This document shows, piece after piece, positions 1-9,115 of a stretch of DNA of 64,000 nt (positions are counted from its first letter, which is position 1; every line of letters starts with the position of its first letter). The position numbers and the translations under genes were made by a program. The stretch is from Variovorax sp. OAS795 (GTDB taxonomy: Bacteria; Pseudomonadota; Gammaproteobacteria; Burkholderiales; Burkholderiaceae_C), in assembly GCF_040546685.1 (NCBI RefSeq), contig NZ_JBEPOH010000001.1, positions 4,092,001 to 4,156,000 on the forward strand, in the 5' to 3' direction. The notes below the pieces were generated by a model. The model saw only the letters and a program-made list of their open reading frames with translations. It did no database searches and was not told the DNA's origin.

Positions 1-2432
1 TGGGCGGTGAAGTCGACCACTTCTCCCGGCAATTCGGCGACCTGCCAGAGCACGTCCTGGAGCGAACGGCCCGTGTCCAGCACCTGAATGCGGTTGCCGC
101 GCACCACGGTCCAGCTGTTGCCGTCGAACTCACCAGAAAAATGGCTGATCTCGGACAAGCCCAAGTCATCGATGCGGCGCTGCATCAGGTCCAACCGGCT
201 GACCCGCCACAACCCGTCGCGCTGCGCCAATGCCAAGGCGACCCGGCCGCTGCGGGCCGGAACCAGGCGGTACGCCGGCACTGCGAAGCGGGCCAGCACA
301 CCGCCAGCGCTGTCGGTCATGACGGCACCGGCCTCGCCCAGCGCAAGCAAATAGCGCCCGTCTTCGAGCAAGGCTGCATCGTGGATCGCATGCGCCCCCC
401 TGGATGGGACATCGAGTGTCAACAACGAAGACTGCTTGGCGAGGGGCCGGGTCTCGAAACCCGGCATCTCGCTGCCCGGCATGTCGAGCCTGAGCAGCGG
501 GTCCGCATCGAGGCGCATCAGCGCCTGGAAGGCCCGCTTGTGCATCCGCCCGTGGCTTCCCGAATGATCGGCGAGCAGCGCCGGGGCGAGAACGGAGATC
601 AAGCCGCGCGAGCTCGCGTTGTGGCCCGATACTGCAAGCAACTCGCTGGCGAGTGCAGCCCGTTCGCGGTGCAGCAGCGGATCGTCGCGCAAAGCCCGGA
701 GGCGTTCCGCGCAGGCGCCCAGTGTGTCGGGCAACAGGAGCGCGCGCTGCACAAGCGCCCGTGCGGCGAGTCGTCCGTCAGCGCTCTCGGCCGCAAGCAG
801 CCACGCTACGGCCTGCTCCCGGGCCGCGACCACGGGCCAGACGGCGTCGACTGCCCGAAGCCATTCGCCTTTCTGCGCCAGCAACTGACCCCACTCTTCA
901 CGCAGCCGGTTCGCCATCTCGGGCCACTTGGGCTGCAATTGCAGAACCGCATTGGCAAAGGCGTCGTCACGGCGGGCGACTGCAATCGCGCGACGCCAGT
1001 CGCCGGCCAGGCACAGGAGCCGCACGATGATCTCGGGCGGACGATCCCAGGCAAGCGCGAGTTCGGCGGCCTGGGCGTAGCGCTGGTGCTTTTCGAGGTA
1101 GTCAAGTGCTTCCTGCCTCGACTGGAGCAACTCGGCAAGAACGAACACCGCCTCGTCGGTGCGCCCCTCGCGGTCCAGTTTCTCGAAGCTTCTTCGGTAA
1201 AGCTGCCTTAGGTGATTCTCGAAGCCTTCGTCCAGATAGATGCTTGAACTCGATCCAAGCGATTGGCTGAGTGCCAAGCTGTCGCGCCGGCCCGGGCTTC
1301 CGAAGGCCTGCCCCGCATCCGCAGCTTCACCGCCCAACGGAATGGCATGTCGCAGCGCCTCCATGAGATCACCTTCGTCGAACATCCTCAGCATGCGCCG
1401 CATGTAGGCCGCTTGCTGACGCCCCAGCAACTTTGAAAAGCGCGAAGCCACTGCCATTCGCACGATCCAGTCGCGCCAGCGCGAGCGCAACGTCCGCCCA
1501 CTGCCGCGCGGTCTCATCGAAGAAGACGGCGAAGTTGCCGTGCCGCTGGAACCTTCATGCGCCGTTTGCGGCGCAGCCACCGGCTCGCCAGACTTCGACC
1601 GGCGTGCGCGGCGCGATTCGACGCGGGTCACCGCCCAGATCACCAAGGCTGCCAGCAGCAGCGTGACAAGTCCCACGTAGATCGAGGACGCATTCAGTGG
1701 CGCAAAAAAACTGCGGCCTGTTGCGGCGGACTTCGGCAGCAAAACCGGGGGCAGCAGGCCTGGGGTCCATCCCCCGCGAAGCAGGCTCAGCACGATGAGC
1801 GCGAGCCCGGCCCCACCCCACCATCCCTTGAAGCCGCCACCGGGCGCGGTTCCCGGGGGTCTTCCGGTTGCACGCGCACGGGCCGCCATGGCCTTCAGGA
1901 ACTCGCGCTGCTCCTCGCTGGCCGGCGGGATTGCGTCGCCCAGCAGCTCTCGCACACCATGCCCCTCCGCGTCGAGCAACACCGGCTCGGGCAAGGTCTG
2001 GCGGCAATCGAAAGTGTCGAGCATGGCGGGCCCGGCGTCGAGCCACGTCGATGCATCGAAAAGCGCCGCCTGCGAGAGCTGCAACGCAAGCACCTCGCCG
2101 CCTTGCACGAGCCAGAGGTCGGCCACTGGCAGCGCAGCGCGCTCTTCAGGGCCAAGCTCGGCCGAGCACAGCGTGGTGCCTTCGGACCGAAGCGGCCAGC
2201 CGGCGAGTTGGTTGCAGTCGAGCGAGACCGGATTCGCGAACCTCAACAGGTCGCCATGAGCGAAACGAAACAGCTGCGCCCCCGCACGCCAACCCTCGAC
2301 GATGCGTCGCGCCCGCACCGACCCGGTCAGCCATTCGGATGGAAACCACAGCCCCGATACCGGTTGCCACCCCTTGAGCACCGGATGGCGAACCTGCGCC
2401 GCGGGCATGCGCGCCGGGTCAGGCAACTGCAT
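1..2432 (-). CDS. bpX6-like beta-propeller membrane protein of a MoxR-vWA ternary system (partial, 3' end outside window)
   Basis: The frame is open from an ATG at 2432 to the window edge (about 810 codons, no stop seen), so the C-terminus is missing. The N-terminus has the HPVLKGW...GLWFPSEW pattern that I associate with the bpX6 family. Two hydrophobic segments lie near residues 204-220 and 250-268. A basic linker and a long helical region follow, rich in RR/EAL/AQAAELAL-type repeats. From about residue 640 there are beta-rich repeats (LLALGEAGAV, RVALALAQ, SWTVVRGNRIQVLD) typical of propeller blades. The start overlaps the end of the upstream vWA gene by 14 nt, so it is the fourth cistron of the operon. 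The role is inferred from family context: an NTP-dependent sensing or conflict complex at the membrane. No enzymatic motif was seen. Confidence 0.7.
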   Translation of the reverse strand, partial: MQLPDPARMPAAQVRHPVLKGWQPVSGLWFPSEWLTGSVRARRIVEGWRAGAQLFRFAHGDLLRFANPVSLDCNQLAGWPLRSEGTTLCSAELGPEERAALPVADLWLVQGGEVLALQLSQAALFDASTWLDAGPAMLDTFDCRQTLPEPVLLDAEGHGVRELLGDAIPPASEEQREFLKAMAARARATGRPPGTAPGGGFKGWWGGAGLALIVLSLLRGGWTPGLLPPVLLPKSAATGRSFFAPLNASSIYVGLVTLLLAALVIWAVTRVESRRARRSKSGEPVAAPQTAHEGSSGTATSPSSSMRPRGSGRTLRSRWRDWIVRMAVASRFSKLLGRQQAAYMRRMLRMFDEGDLMEALRHAIPLGGEAADAGQAFGSPGRRDSLALSQSLGSSSSIYLDEGFENHLRQLYRRSFEKLDREGRTDEAVFVLAELLQSRQEALDYLEKHQRYAQAAELALAWDRPPEIIVRLLCLAGDWRRAIAVARRDDAFANAVLQLQPKWPEMANRLREEWGQLLAQKGEWLRAVDAVWPVVAAREQAVAWLLAAESADGRLAARALVQRALLLPDTLGACAERLRALRDDPLLHRERAALASELLAVSGHNASSRGLISVLAPALLADHSGSHGRMHKRAFQALMRLDADPLLRLDMPGSEMPGFETRPLAKQSSLLTLDVPSRGAHAIHDAALLEDGRYLLALGEAGAVMTDSAGGVLARFAVPAYRLVPARSGRVALALAQRDGLWRVSRLDLMQRRIDDLGLSEISHFSGEFDGNSWTVVRGNRIQVLDTGRSLQDVLWQVAELPGEVVDFTA

Positions 2433-4257
2433 CGCCAGCTCCTTCGCCGTGCAGCACGGCGCGCAAAGCCCGCTCCGGCACCATGTAGAGAATGATCTTC
2501 TTGTGCATGGTCAACATGACCGCCAGCCCGGTGTTGGGACAAACGCTGATCTTCTCGATCCGCTCGGGGGCGGTGTAGACCGTTTCGGGATGGTGGCCGT
2601 TCGAATGCAGCGTCAGCGTGGTTCGCTCGGGCGACAGGCTCAACATGGCGAAGCGCGCATTCTTCGTGTCGTGGACCAAGGCAATGCCGCCTCGAATGCT
2701 CAGATCGAACCCGGTCCAGGACAGGATGGGCTCGTAGATGCGCCACTTCTCGAGTTCCTTGTCGGAAGAGGAAAGGCGCACCGCGCAGCCGCCGAGCCCG
2801 TGCTTCCATAGCCTGCCGCCCGCAAAGTGGACGACCGGCTCCTCTACGCTCGCGCATATGGTGAGGGCGGTCGAGGGCATCGAATCGATTCCCAGGCGGC
2901 ACAGCACCAGCTGGTTCGAGCGCACAGCCGCGTAGACAAGACCGCCATCGGACCACTGCGCCATGCCGGCCACCTGCCGGTCGATGGTCCGAAAGGACCC
3001 TTCATCGGGCAACGGCGCGCCGTTTCTCGAGGCCTCCCACGCCACGAGCTGCCCATCGCGGTCGAGCACGCACACACATAGCTTTTGTGCGCTGTACAGC
3101 CACGCCGACGGCAGCCAGGCGCCGAGGCCGGGCGGTGCGCGGAACACTTCGGGATCCGGTGCCAAGAAACTGTTCAGTCCCGGGATTTGCCAGAAGTACA
3201 TTGAACGCTCGAAGCTCAGCAACGCACCGACGCGCTTGCCGCGGAACATGACGGACAGTGGTTCCAGGCGTTCTCCCCAGCGTTGGTACCTTGGGCGGCC
3301 CTTCTGCTTGGCACTGGCGGCAACCGGGAAAACCATCACACCGGGTTCGTCGAGCAATTGCACCGCCACGTGCGTGCCTTGCACCGAGATCAAGGGTTGC
3401 CGCTGCAGCGCAATCCTGCCCCTGTGGTGCTGGTGCAAGGCGTCCGGTGCCACCGCGATGAACTCGCCTCTCAGCAGCGGCATCGCGACCTTCGCTGCCG
3501 GCAACGGCAACGCCGCGTGTCGCACCGAGACCTGCCCATCCAGCGACACTTCAAGGGCCTCGCCGTGCACTGCGCGGCGCAAACAGATGCGATGGCTGGT
3601 CCATCGCTGCGCCACAGGCTGTTCGGCCGATGAGGCTCCGATCAGCCAGCTTTCACCCGGAGGGTGCGGCAACTCGGCCAGCGCCTGCGCCCAGGCTTTC
3701 GTGTGCCCGGCGTCTCCGACCACGAAGCTGCGACTCTTCATGAGGGCCTTGAGTTGGCGCACGCCGTCGGCGGCGTGCAATTTGCCAGGCGCCTGCAGCA
3801 CTCCCCACTGGAGCGCTCCGCCGGTCTCCGCGGCGCGGCGTGCCAGCAAGATCCACAACGCAAGCTGCCCCACGCGCGGCGCACCGAGCTGCAACGGGCC
3901 CGAGTCGAAGATCGCGACGATGCCTTTGCGGGCTTCGCGAACCCTTGGTCGCGGTGCGAGGAAAAGATGCTCGCTGGAAGCAGCGCGCCGCAGGAACTCG
4001 TCGGGAAGTTCCTCGGCCAGCAGCCACTCAGTGGACAAGAGTCGCTCATAGCGGCCCCGCCTGCGAAGGTCGTCCAGGCCGTGCGGCTCTGCTTGCCCGC
4101 CGCGGACCTCACCCTGGAAACGTCCGAGCATCGGTTGTATGCGCCGAATCAGGGTGCCGAGTTCGACGGCCAGTTCAGATTCAAACCATTGGAGCCATGA
4201 ATGCCAGGGCTTGAGCCCGTCGGGCAGTTCCATGGAGGCGGAGCCGGGGCTGCTCAT
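2419..4257 (-). CDS. vWA-like / beta-propeller protein of MoxR ternary system
   Basis: A 612-residue protein read from the ATG at 4257, which overlaps the stop of the preceding cistron as ATGA. Residues about 65-100 carry RRGRYERLLSTEWLLAEELP...EHLFL, a conserved lead-in for these proteins. Residues about 110-195 look like a von Willebrand A fold (GIVAIFDSG followed by an LALWILLARRA helix), but the MIDAS DxSxS is degenerate (DSGPL). From about residue 225 to the end the sequence is beta-rich and repetitive, consistent with propeller blades. Family knowledge: MoxR ATPases act as chaperones on vWA partners, so this is the probable client of the MoxR at 4698-5825. Many longer in-frame starts exist upstream, but they overlap the other cistrons; the ATGA coupling decides the start. 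Specific function unknown. Confidence 0.72.
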   Translation of the reverse strand: MSSPGSASMELPDGLKPWHSWLQWFESELAVELGTLIRRIQPMLGRFQGEVRGGQAEPHGLDDLRRRGRYERLLSTEWLLAEELPDEFLRRAASSEHLFLAPRPRVREARKGIVAIFDSGPLQLGAPRVGQLALWILLARRAAETGGALQWGVLQAPGKLHAADGVRQLKALMKSRSFVVGDAGHTKAWAQALAELPHPPGESWLIGASSAEQPVAQRWTSHRICLRRAVHGEALEVSLDGQVSVRHAALPLPAAKVAMPLLRGEFIAVAPDALHQHHRGRIALQRQPLISVQGTHVAVQLLDEPGVMVFPVAASAKQKGRPRYQRWGERLEPLSVMFRGKRVGALLSFERSMYFWQIPGLNSFLAPDPEVFRAPPGLGAWLPSAWLYSAQKLCVCVLDRDGQLVAWEASRNGAPLPDEGSFRTIDRQVAGMAQWSDGGLVYAAVRSNQLVLCRLGIDSMPSTALTICASVEEPVVHFAGGRLWKHGLGGCAVRLSSSDKELEKWRIYEPILSWTGFDLSIRGGIALVHDTKNARFAMLSLSPERTTLTLHSNGHHPETVYTAPERIEKISVCPNTGLAVMLTMHKKIILYMVPERALRAVLHGEGAGDAVA

Positions 4258-4701
4258 GCAGATGTCGCGTCCCATTGCGCCTCGATGCGGGCCAGCAACG
4301 CGGAGGACAACGGCAGCAGCCTGTCGAGCGGCACGATGGCTTCGGGCCGCGGCCACAGCAAGAGGGGCTGGCGGCCCGGATGACGCCGCTGCAGGCTGCG
4401 AGCGATCAATTCGGTGGGAAGGTCGGGTGCCGCCAGCGTCGGCAGCCACAGACCGGGTGCTTCGCTGCAAGGACCGGCGTAGGCGGTGCCATCGACCCAT
4501 GGCAGGGTCCCCTGTCTCCCCCACGACGATCAAAAGATCGCGGCTGGCGGTGGCCGAGAGGCCGGACTGCTGTCCAGGCTCGATCTGCTGCAATCGAAGA
4601 TGCAGCGCACGCGCCGCCCTGCCCCAGGCCACGGCCGCCTTTGCGGGCAACGGCTCGGTGCGGGCCTGCCAACGCCAGGTGAACGGCGTGGCCAGGTTCA
4701 T
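4254..4701 (-). pseudogene. small bpX-type ternary-system protein, disrupted by a +1 frameshift
   Basis: The ATG at 4701 overlaps the MoxR stop as ATGA. The frame reads sensibly to LLIVVG and then turns into low-quality sequence. Removing one G from the run of five (plus-strand CCCCC at 4518-4522) switches to a frame that reads GRQGTLPWVDG...APGLWLPTLAAPDLP and ends in a TGA at 4254-4256, which overlaps the next ATG exactly. The span of 448 nt is one base more than 149 codons. LPWVDG and LWLPT look like the conserved core of this small family, whose function is unknown. It may be a real lesion, a programmed or phase-variable slip, or a sequencing error in the homopolymer. The two preserved ATGA junctions argue that the intact product is about 148 residues. 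Confidence 0.7.
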
Positions 4702-5825
4702 GTTGGCGCGACGACCAAGCGATCGACCAGTTGGCTCCGCAACCCGCTCAATGGATCGGGCAAGTCTTCGCTGTTGAAGTTGGCGTCGATCTCGCGCAGC
4801 ACGCTCTCGGCTTCGACGCGCGCCGAATCGGGCGCGGAACCGAGGCAGGCGCGTGCCGCTTCGGCCAGCCGTGCGGCGCGTGAGAGCGGCTGCAGGGTTG
4901 CCTCTTCCACGGCGCTCAGCAAGTGCGGGTGGCAGGCGTTGGCGAAGGCATCGCGCAGCACGTCGCGCGCGCTCTGCTGCGCCTCCTGGGTGGGCAGCAC
5001 GTAAAGCAGCGGCCACAGATCAGCCTCGGAGGTTTCAAGGCGGCCGGCCAGGACGGCCGCGGCCGCAAGCAAGCGCTGCGACTTCACGATGCGACGGTCC
5101 GACAACTGCACGCCGGACTGCCGCAGCTTGCGGATCGCATTGGCCAAAGCCGGCTGCACACCACCGAGGTCGACTTGCTTGAGTTGCTGGCACAGAACGT
5201 CGAGGTCCGCAAGCGCGGTGCCCATGCCGCCAGGGGCATGGTCCGAGCGCCAACCCCCGCTGAGCATGGCTTCAAGCTGGTGGTCAGGCAGGGATTCGAC
5301 GAACACGTGCAGCAGGAAGCGGTCGCCGAAGGCCGCCAGCCCTTCGTCATCGGGCAAGGCGTTGGCGGCGCCCACGCACACGCGCAGCGGGCACTGCAGT
5401 TGCGTGTGGCCGCGCCGGAAACGACGCTCGTTGAGCACGCCAAGCAAAGTGTTCAGGATCGCGGTCGATCCGAGGAATACCTCGTCGAGGAAGGCCACAT
5501 CGGCCTCGGGCAACATGCCAGTCACGTCGGTTTCGACGGTACCGGCGCGCAGCTTGTTGAGATCCACCGGTCCGAACAGCTCGGAAGGTTCGGTAAATCG
5601 CCCGAGAAGGTACTCGAAGTACCTTCCGCCGAGGCTCTGCGCCACCCGGCGCACCACCGCGCTCTTGGCAGTACCCGGCGGTCCGACCACCAGCAGGTGC
5701 TCCTGCGCGACGGCAGCGAGCACGATCAGTTCGGCCAGTTGCTCCCGCCCGATCAAGCCGGTGGTGGATGTGCGAATCGCCTCGCGCACACGTTCTGCGG
5801 AAGCGTGAAGGGTATGTGTGGTCAT
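4698..5825 (-). CDS. MoxR-family AAA+ ATPase of bpX ternary system
   Basis: A 375-residue ATPase starting at MTTHTLHASAERV. An in-frame upstream extension to 6104 is arginine-rich, non-conserved and overlaps a divergent gene. Walker A GPPGTAKS lies at about residues 48-55 and Walker B AFLDEVF at about 111-117, with GRFTEPSELFGPVDL and FGDRFLLHVF typical of the MoxR clade. The C-terminal lid half is helical. It is the first gene of the four-cistron minus-strand operon and couples to the next by an ATGA overlap. The family remodels vWA-domain partners using ATP, and the downstream vWA-like protein is the expected substrate. It differs clearly from the second MoxR at 15163, which belongs to a DUF58/TgpA operon. 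The 146-nt gap to the divergent DUF2167 gene must hold its promoter. Confidence 0.85.
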   Translation of the reverse strand: MTTHTLHASAERVREAIRTSTTGLIGREQLAELIVLAAVAQEHLLVVGPPGTAKSAVVRRVAQSLGGRYFEYLLGRFTEPSELFGPVDLNKLRAGTVETDVTGMLPEADVAFLDEVFLGSTAILNTLLGVLNERRFRRGHTQLQCPLRVCVGAANALPDDEGLAAFGDRFLLHVFVESLPDHQLEAMLSGGWRSDHAPGGMGTALADLDVLCQQLKQVDLGGVQPALANAIRKLRQSGVQLSDRRIVKSQRLLAAAAVLAGRLETSEADLWPLLYVLPTQEAQQSARDVLRDAFANACHPHLLSAVEEATLQPLSRAARLAEAARACLGSAPDSARVEAESVLREIDANFNSEDLPDPLSGLRSQLVDRLVVAPT

Positions 5826-5971
5826 CGAGGAAAAACATCGCTCCAAGTCATGCGCAGAGTTTGCCGCAGCCCTTGTGCAGAGCCGCGAAACACAATGCGC
5901 ATTCCTGCTCAGGTTGCGCCGATAAACTCCTCGCGTCTCACAAGAACCGACAACAACCGAGGAGAGAGAAC

Positions 5972-6901
5972 TTGCGTATTCACACCCCTTCGGCCCGCCT
6001 GACGGCCGGCCTGCTGCTCGCGTGCGCCCTGGCGTCCGCCAACATCGGCAACGCGGCGGCGCCCGACGAGCCGGCGGCTTCCGCCACCTCCACCGCCAAC
6101 GCACTGGAAGCCGAACAGCAGGCGGCGTTCAAGGCCGCCAAGGCCGTGCAGAAGGCCGGGCCCGCCGAGATCGCCCTGCGCGACCAGGCGCACCTTCACT
6201 TGCCGGCCGGCTACGTCTGGGTACCGACGCCGGCCGCCGCGCAGCTCATGCGCAGCATGGGCAACCGGACCGACGACAGCTTCATCGGCGTGATCTTTCC
6301 CGCGGACGATGCCGACTGGATGGCGGTGGTCAAGTTCGTCAAGGAGGGCTACATCAAGGACGACGACGCGAAGGACTGGAACGCCGACGACCTGCTCAAG
6401 AGCCTGAAGGAAGGCACCGAGGCTGCGAACGAGGAGCGGGCCAAGCGCGGCATTCCCGGCATCGAGGTCACGGGCTGGGCGCAGAAGCCGCAGTACGAAG
6501 CCTCGACGCACCGGCTGGTGTGGTCGGCCCTGTCCAGGAACAAGGGCAGCAGCGGCGAGAACCAGGGCGTCAACTACAACACCTACGCGCTGGGGCGCGA
6601 CGGCTACCTGAGCCTGAACCTCATCACCAACGCGAACGAGCTCGACAAGTACAAGCCCGATGCGGCCAAGCTGCTCGGCGCGCTGCAGTACGACGACGGC
6701 AAGAAGTACGCGGACTTCAATTCGTCCACCGACAAGGTCGCAGCCTACGGCCTGGCTGCGCTGGTGGCCGGCGTGGCGGTGAAGAAGCTGGGCTTCTTTG
6801 CACTCGCCCTCGCCTTCCTGGCCAAGTTCGCGAAGATCGCGGTGGTGGCGGGCGGCGCGGCGCTCTGGGGCATTGCCAAGCTCTTCAAGAAGAAGACCTG
6901 A
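5972..6901 (+). CDS. DUF2167 family membrane-anchored protein
   Basis: The predicted product is 309 residues from a TTG start at 5972, placed 6-7 nt behind a strong GGAGAGAG Shine-Dalgarno. No ATG exists near the mature N-terminus. Residues 1-30 form a signal peptide (LTAGLLLACALASANIGNAAA). The central part has the DUF2167 pattern (LPAGYVWVP, GVIFPADDADWMAVVKFVKEGYIKDDDAKDW, GIPGIEVTGWAQKPQYE, LVWSA, YNTYALGRDGYLSLNLI). The C-terminus, from about residue 258, is hydrophobic (AAYGLAALVAGVAVKKLGFFALALAFL) and ends in a basic KKKT tail. So it is an envelope protein, probably periplasmic with a C-terminal anchor. The biochemical role of DUF2167 is unknown. It is transcribed divergently from the bpX operon; no functional link is shown. 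Confidence 0.85.
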   Translation: MRIHTPSARLTAGLLLACALASANIGNAAAPDEPAASATSTANALEAEQQAAFKAAKAVQKAGPAEIALRDQAHLHLPAGYVWVPTPAAAQLMRSMGNRTDDSFIGVIFPADDADWMAVVKFVKEGYIKDDDAKDWNADDLLKSLKEGTEAANEERAKRGIPGIEVTGWAQKPQYEASTHRLVWSALSRNKGSSGENQGVNYNTYALGRDGYLSLNLITNANELDKYKPDAAKLLGALQYDDGKKYADFNSSTDKVAAYGLAALVAGVAVKKLGFFALALAFLAKFAKIAVVAGGAALWGIAKLFKKKT

Positions 6902-6913
6902 GCGCGGCCCGGC

Positions 6914-8020
6914 TCACCAGGAAACGAGCCACCCGCTGAGCAGCAGCGCGGCGAACAGCGCGGCCACCGCGCGCCACGAAGCCGGGCGCACTTCGACCCA
7001 GCGGTACAGCAGCAGCGCCGCCGCCACCGAGAGGCCGAAGGTGGCGGCCAGGCCCAGGCCGTCGATCCAGGCCGCATGCGGACCCAGCCGCCCCATGGCG
7101 GCGTTGGTGGCCAGAAGCACCGGAAAGTGGATCAGGAACAGCGAGTAAGAGATGCGGCCCAGACGCTGCAACGGCAAGGCCGCATCGGGCCAGCGCGCCA
7201 TCGAGAGCCAGTCTTGCCGCTGCGCCAAGGCAATGAGCAACGCGCTCACCAGCGCGGTGGCGATGCGGCTGCGCCAGTCGAGGGCCAGCGCGCCCGCCCC
7301 CGCCAGCACGAGCAGCACGATGGCGCCCTGCCAGGTGCTCGCACGCGTGGCGCGCCCGATCCAGAACACCAGCATGCCGAGGCCGTAGGCGCCGAAGAAA
7401 TAGAAGGCCGTGGCGTCGAGTTCGCTGTGGCGGTTGAACAGCGCCAGCGAGGCCAGGGCCACGGCCAGCACCAGCGCCACGGGGACCCAGCGCTCGCGCG
7501 AACGTGGCTCGGCCGGCGTTCGGCGCCACAGGGCCGGCAGTCCCATGAGCGTCAGCGCCAGCACGAAGAGCTGGAAATCGATGGCCACGTACCACACGCC
7601 GGTGGACAGGGCCTCGTAGCCGAGCAGGTCCTGCATCAGCAATCCGTGCGCGAGCAGCTGGCCGATGCTGGGCGCCGCGGGCACGTCGTCGTTGCCGATC
7701 CACGGCCGCACGACCGCAGCGACCAGCACGCAGACGGTGAGCGCCGCCAGGTACGGCATCACCAGCCGTCCGTAGCGCTGGAGGATGCGCGCCAGCGGCC
7801 GATCCACCCGCAGCACGCCGTCGGGCGCCAGGCTGGAGGCTGCCAGGAAACCGGCAATCACCAGGAATACCTGCACGGCCAGGCGGCCGTTGTCGGCCAG
7901 CCAACCGAGGAAATCCGGTGCCAGCGCAAAGGCCCCTGCCGGCATCGCGCCATAGCGCGACAGGTGGTGCCCGACGATGACCGCGCAGGCGAGGCCTTTT
8001 GCAATGTCCAGCAGCGGCAT
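6914..8020 (-). CDS. acyltransferase 3 family membrane protein
   Basis: A 368-residue polytopic protein. LLDIAKGLACAVIVGHHL at residues 3-20 is the family opening, with the essential His near the end of the first helix. About ten hydrophobic segments follow, and LGRISYSLFLIHFPVL near the C-terminus is the second family hallmark. The family transfers acyl groups to sugars of lipopolysaccharide, glucans or other envelope glycans; the substrate here cannot be told. ATG 8020 was chosen because the family motif begins within three residues. A longer form starting from a TTG at 8074 would overlap the stop of the upstream nitronate monooxygenase gene and is possible. The gene converges on the DUF2167 gene with 12 nt between the stops. 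Confidence 0.82.
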   Translation of the reverse strand: MPLLDIAKGLACAVIVGHHLSRYGAMPAGAFALAPDFLGWLADNGRLAVQVFLVIAGFLAASSLAPDGVLRVDRPLARILQRYGRLVMPYLAALTVCVLVAAVVRPWIGNDDVPAAPSIGQLLAHGLLMQDLLGYEALSTGVWYVAIDFQLFVLALTLMGLPALWRRTPAEPRSRERWVPVALVLAVALASLALFNRHSELDATAFYFFGAYGLGMLVFWIGRATRASTWQGAIVLLVLAGAGALALDWRSRIATALVSALLIALAQRQDWLSMARWPDAALPLQRLGRISYSLFLIHFPVLLATNAAMGRLGPHAAWIDGLGLAATFGLSVAAALLLYRWVEVRPASWRAVAALFAALLLSGWLVSW

Positions 8021-8070
8021 CCGCCCGCGCGGCGCGGGCTGTGCGGCATGCGCGGGATTGCGCGGGCCGT

Positions 8071-9033
8071 TCAAAGTGCGAGCCGCTGCCTTGCTTCCTG
8101 GTACTCGCGCTTGAGCTTTTCGATGAACGCCGCCGCGCTGGCCACTTCGGTCACGGCGCCGATGCCCTGGCCCGAGCCCCAGATGTCTTTCCAGGCCTTG
8201 GCCTTGCTGCCGTCGCCGCCGCCGAAGTTCATGGTCTTCACGTCGCCTTCGGGCAGGTTGGCCGGGTCCATGCCGGCCTTGACGATGCTGGGCGCCAGGT
8301 AGTTGCCGTGCACGCCGGTGAAGAGGCTGGAGTAGACGATGTCGTCCGAGTTGCCATCGACGATGGCCTGCTTGTAGTCGTCGCTGGCACGCGCCTCTTC
8401 GGTCGCGATGAAGGCGGTGCCGATGTACGCGAAGTCGGCGCCCATCGCTTGTGCGGCCAGCACCGCGCCGCCGGTGGCGATGGAGCCCGACAGCGCGATG
8501 GGGCCGTCGAACCACTGCCGGATTTCCTGCACCAGCGCGAACGGGCTCTTCACGCCTGCATGGCCGCCGGCACCGGCCGCCACGGCGATGATGCCGTCGG
8601 CGCCCTTCTCGATCGCCTTCTGCGCGAACTTGTTGTTGATGATGTCGTGCAGCGTGACGCCGCCGTAGCTGTGCACCGCGTCATTCACGTCGGTGCGTGC
8701 GCCCAGCGAGGTGATGACGATCGGCACCTTGTACTTCACGACCATTTCCATGTCGTGATCGAGCCGGTCATTGCTCTTGTGCACGATCTGGTTGATGGCG
8801 AACGGGGCGGCGGGCTTGTCCGGATTGGCCTTGTTGTAGGCCGCGAGCTCCTCGGTGATTTCGGCCAGCCAGTCTTCCAGCTGTGCCGCGGGGCGCGCGT
8901 TGAGTGCCGGCATCGAACCGACCACGCCTGCCTTGCATTGGGCGATCACGAGCTTCGGGTTGCTGATGATGAACAGCGGCGAGCCGATGATCGGCAGCGG
9001 CAGGTTGGCGAGCACGGGGGGCAGCTTGGACAT
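8071..9033 (-). CDS. NAD(P)H-dependent flavin oxidoreductase / nitronate monooxygenase
   Basis: A 320-residue TIM-barrel flavoprotein. The N-terminus reads LPLPIIGSPLFIISNPKLVIAQ. The phosphate- and flavin-binding part reads GADGIIAVAAGAGGHAG, with the His used as base in nitronate monooxygenases. The segment IALSGSIATGGAVLAAQAMGADFAYIGTAF lies near residue 200. Members oxidise alkyl nitronates with FMN, but many homologues have other substrates, so the reaction is inferred only. It lies 82 nt downstream of the acyl-CoA dehydrogenase on the same strand, with a strong hairpin in between, so it may have its own promoter (TATAT/TATAA-rich stretch at 9058-9068). Confidence 0.85.
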   Translation of the reverse strand: MSKLPPVLANLPLPIIGSPLFIISNPKLVIAQCKAGVVGSMPALNARPAAQLEDWLAEITEELAAYNKANPDKPAAPFAINQIVHKSNDRLDHDMEMVVKYKVPIVITSLGARTDVNDAVHSYGGVTLHDIINNKFAQKAIEKGADGIIAVAAGAGGHAGVKSPFALVQEIRQWFDGPIALSGSIATGGAVLAAQAMGADFAYIGTAFIATEEARASDDYKQAIVDGNSDDIVYSSLFTGVHGNYLAPSIVKAGMDPANLPEGDVKTMNFGGGDGSKAKAWKDIWGSGQGIGAVTEVASAAAFIEKLKREYQEARQRLAL

Positions 9034-9074
9034 TTCGTCTCCGGAATAGGGTGTCGGTTTTATATAAGAGGAAG

Positions 9075-9105
9075 GCCGTATCGCCCGTCAGGTGGGCGAC
9101 ACGGC
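9075..9105 (-). terminator. intergenic stem-loop downstream of acyl-CoA dehydrogenase gene
   Basis: The two 12-nt arms 9075-9086 and 9094-9105 pair completely on the minus-strand transcript if one G-U wobble is allowed, with a 7-nt loop. The following sequence is CTTCCTCTTATAT, pyrimidine-rich but not a clean U-tract. It sits 11 nt past the dehydrogenase stop, so a terminator or 3'-end stabiliser is likely. Confidence 0.5.
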
Positions 9106-9115
9106 GGGCCGTCGG

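Noticed and set aside
1555..2046. 163-codon frame in the first 2.5 kb
   Set aside because: It is a shadow of the long open frame that continues through the left edge and has family-like sequence.
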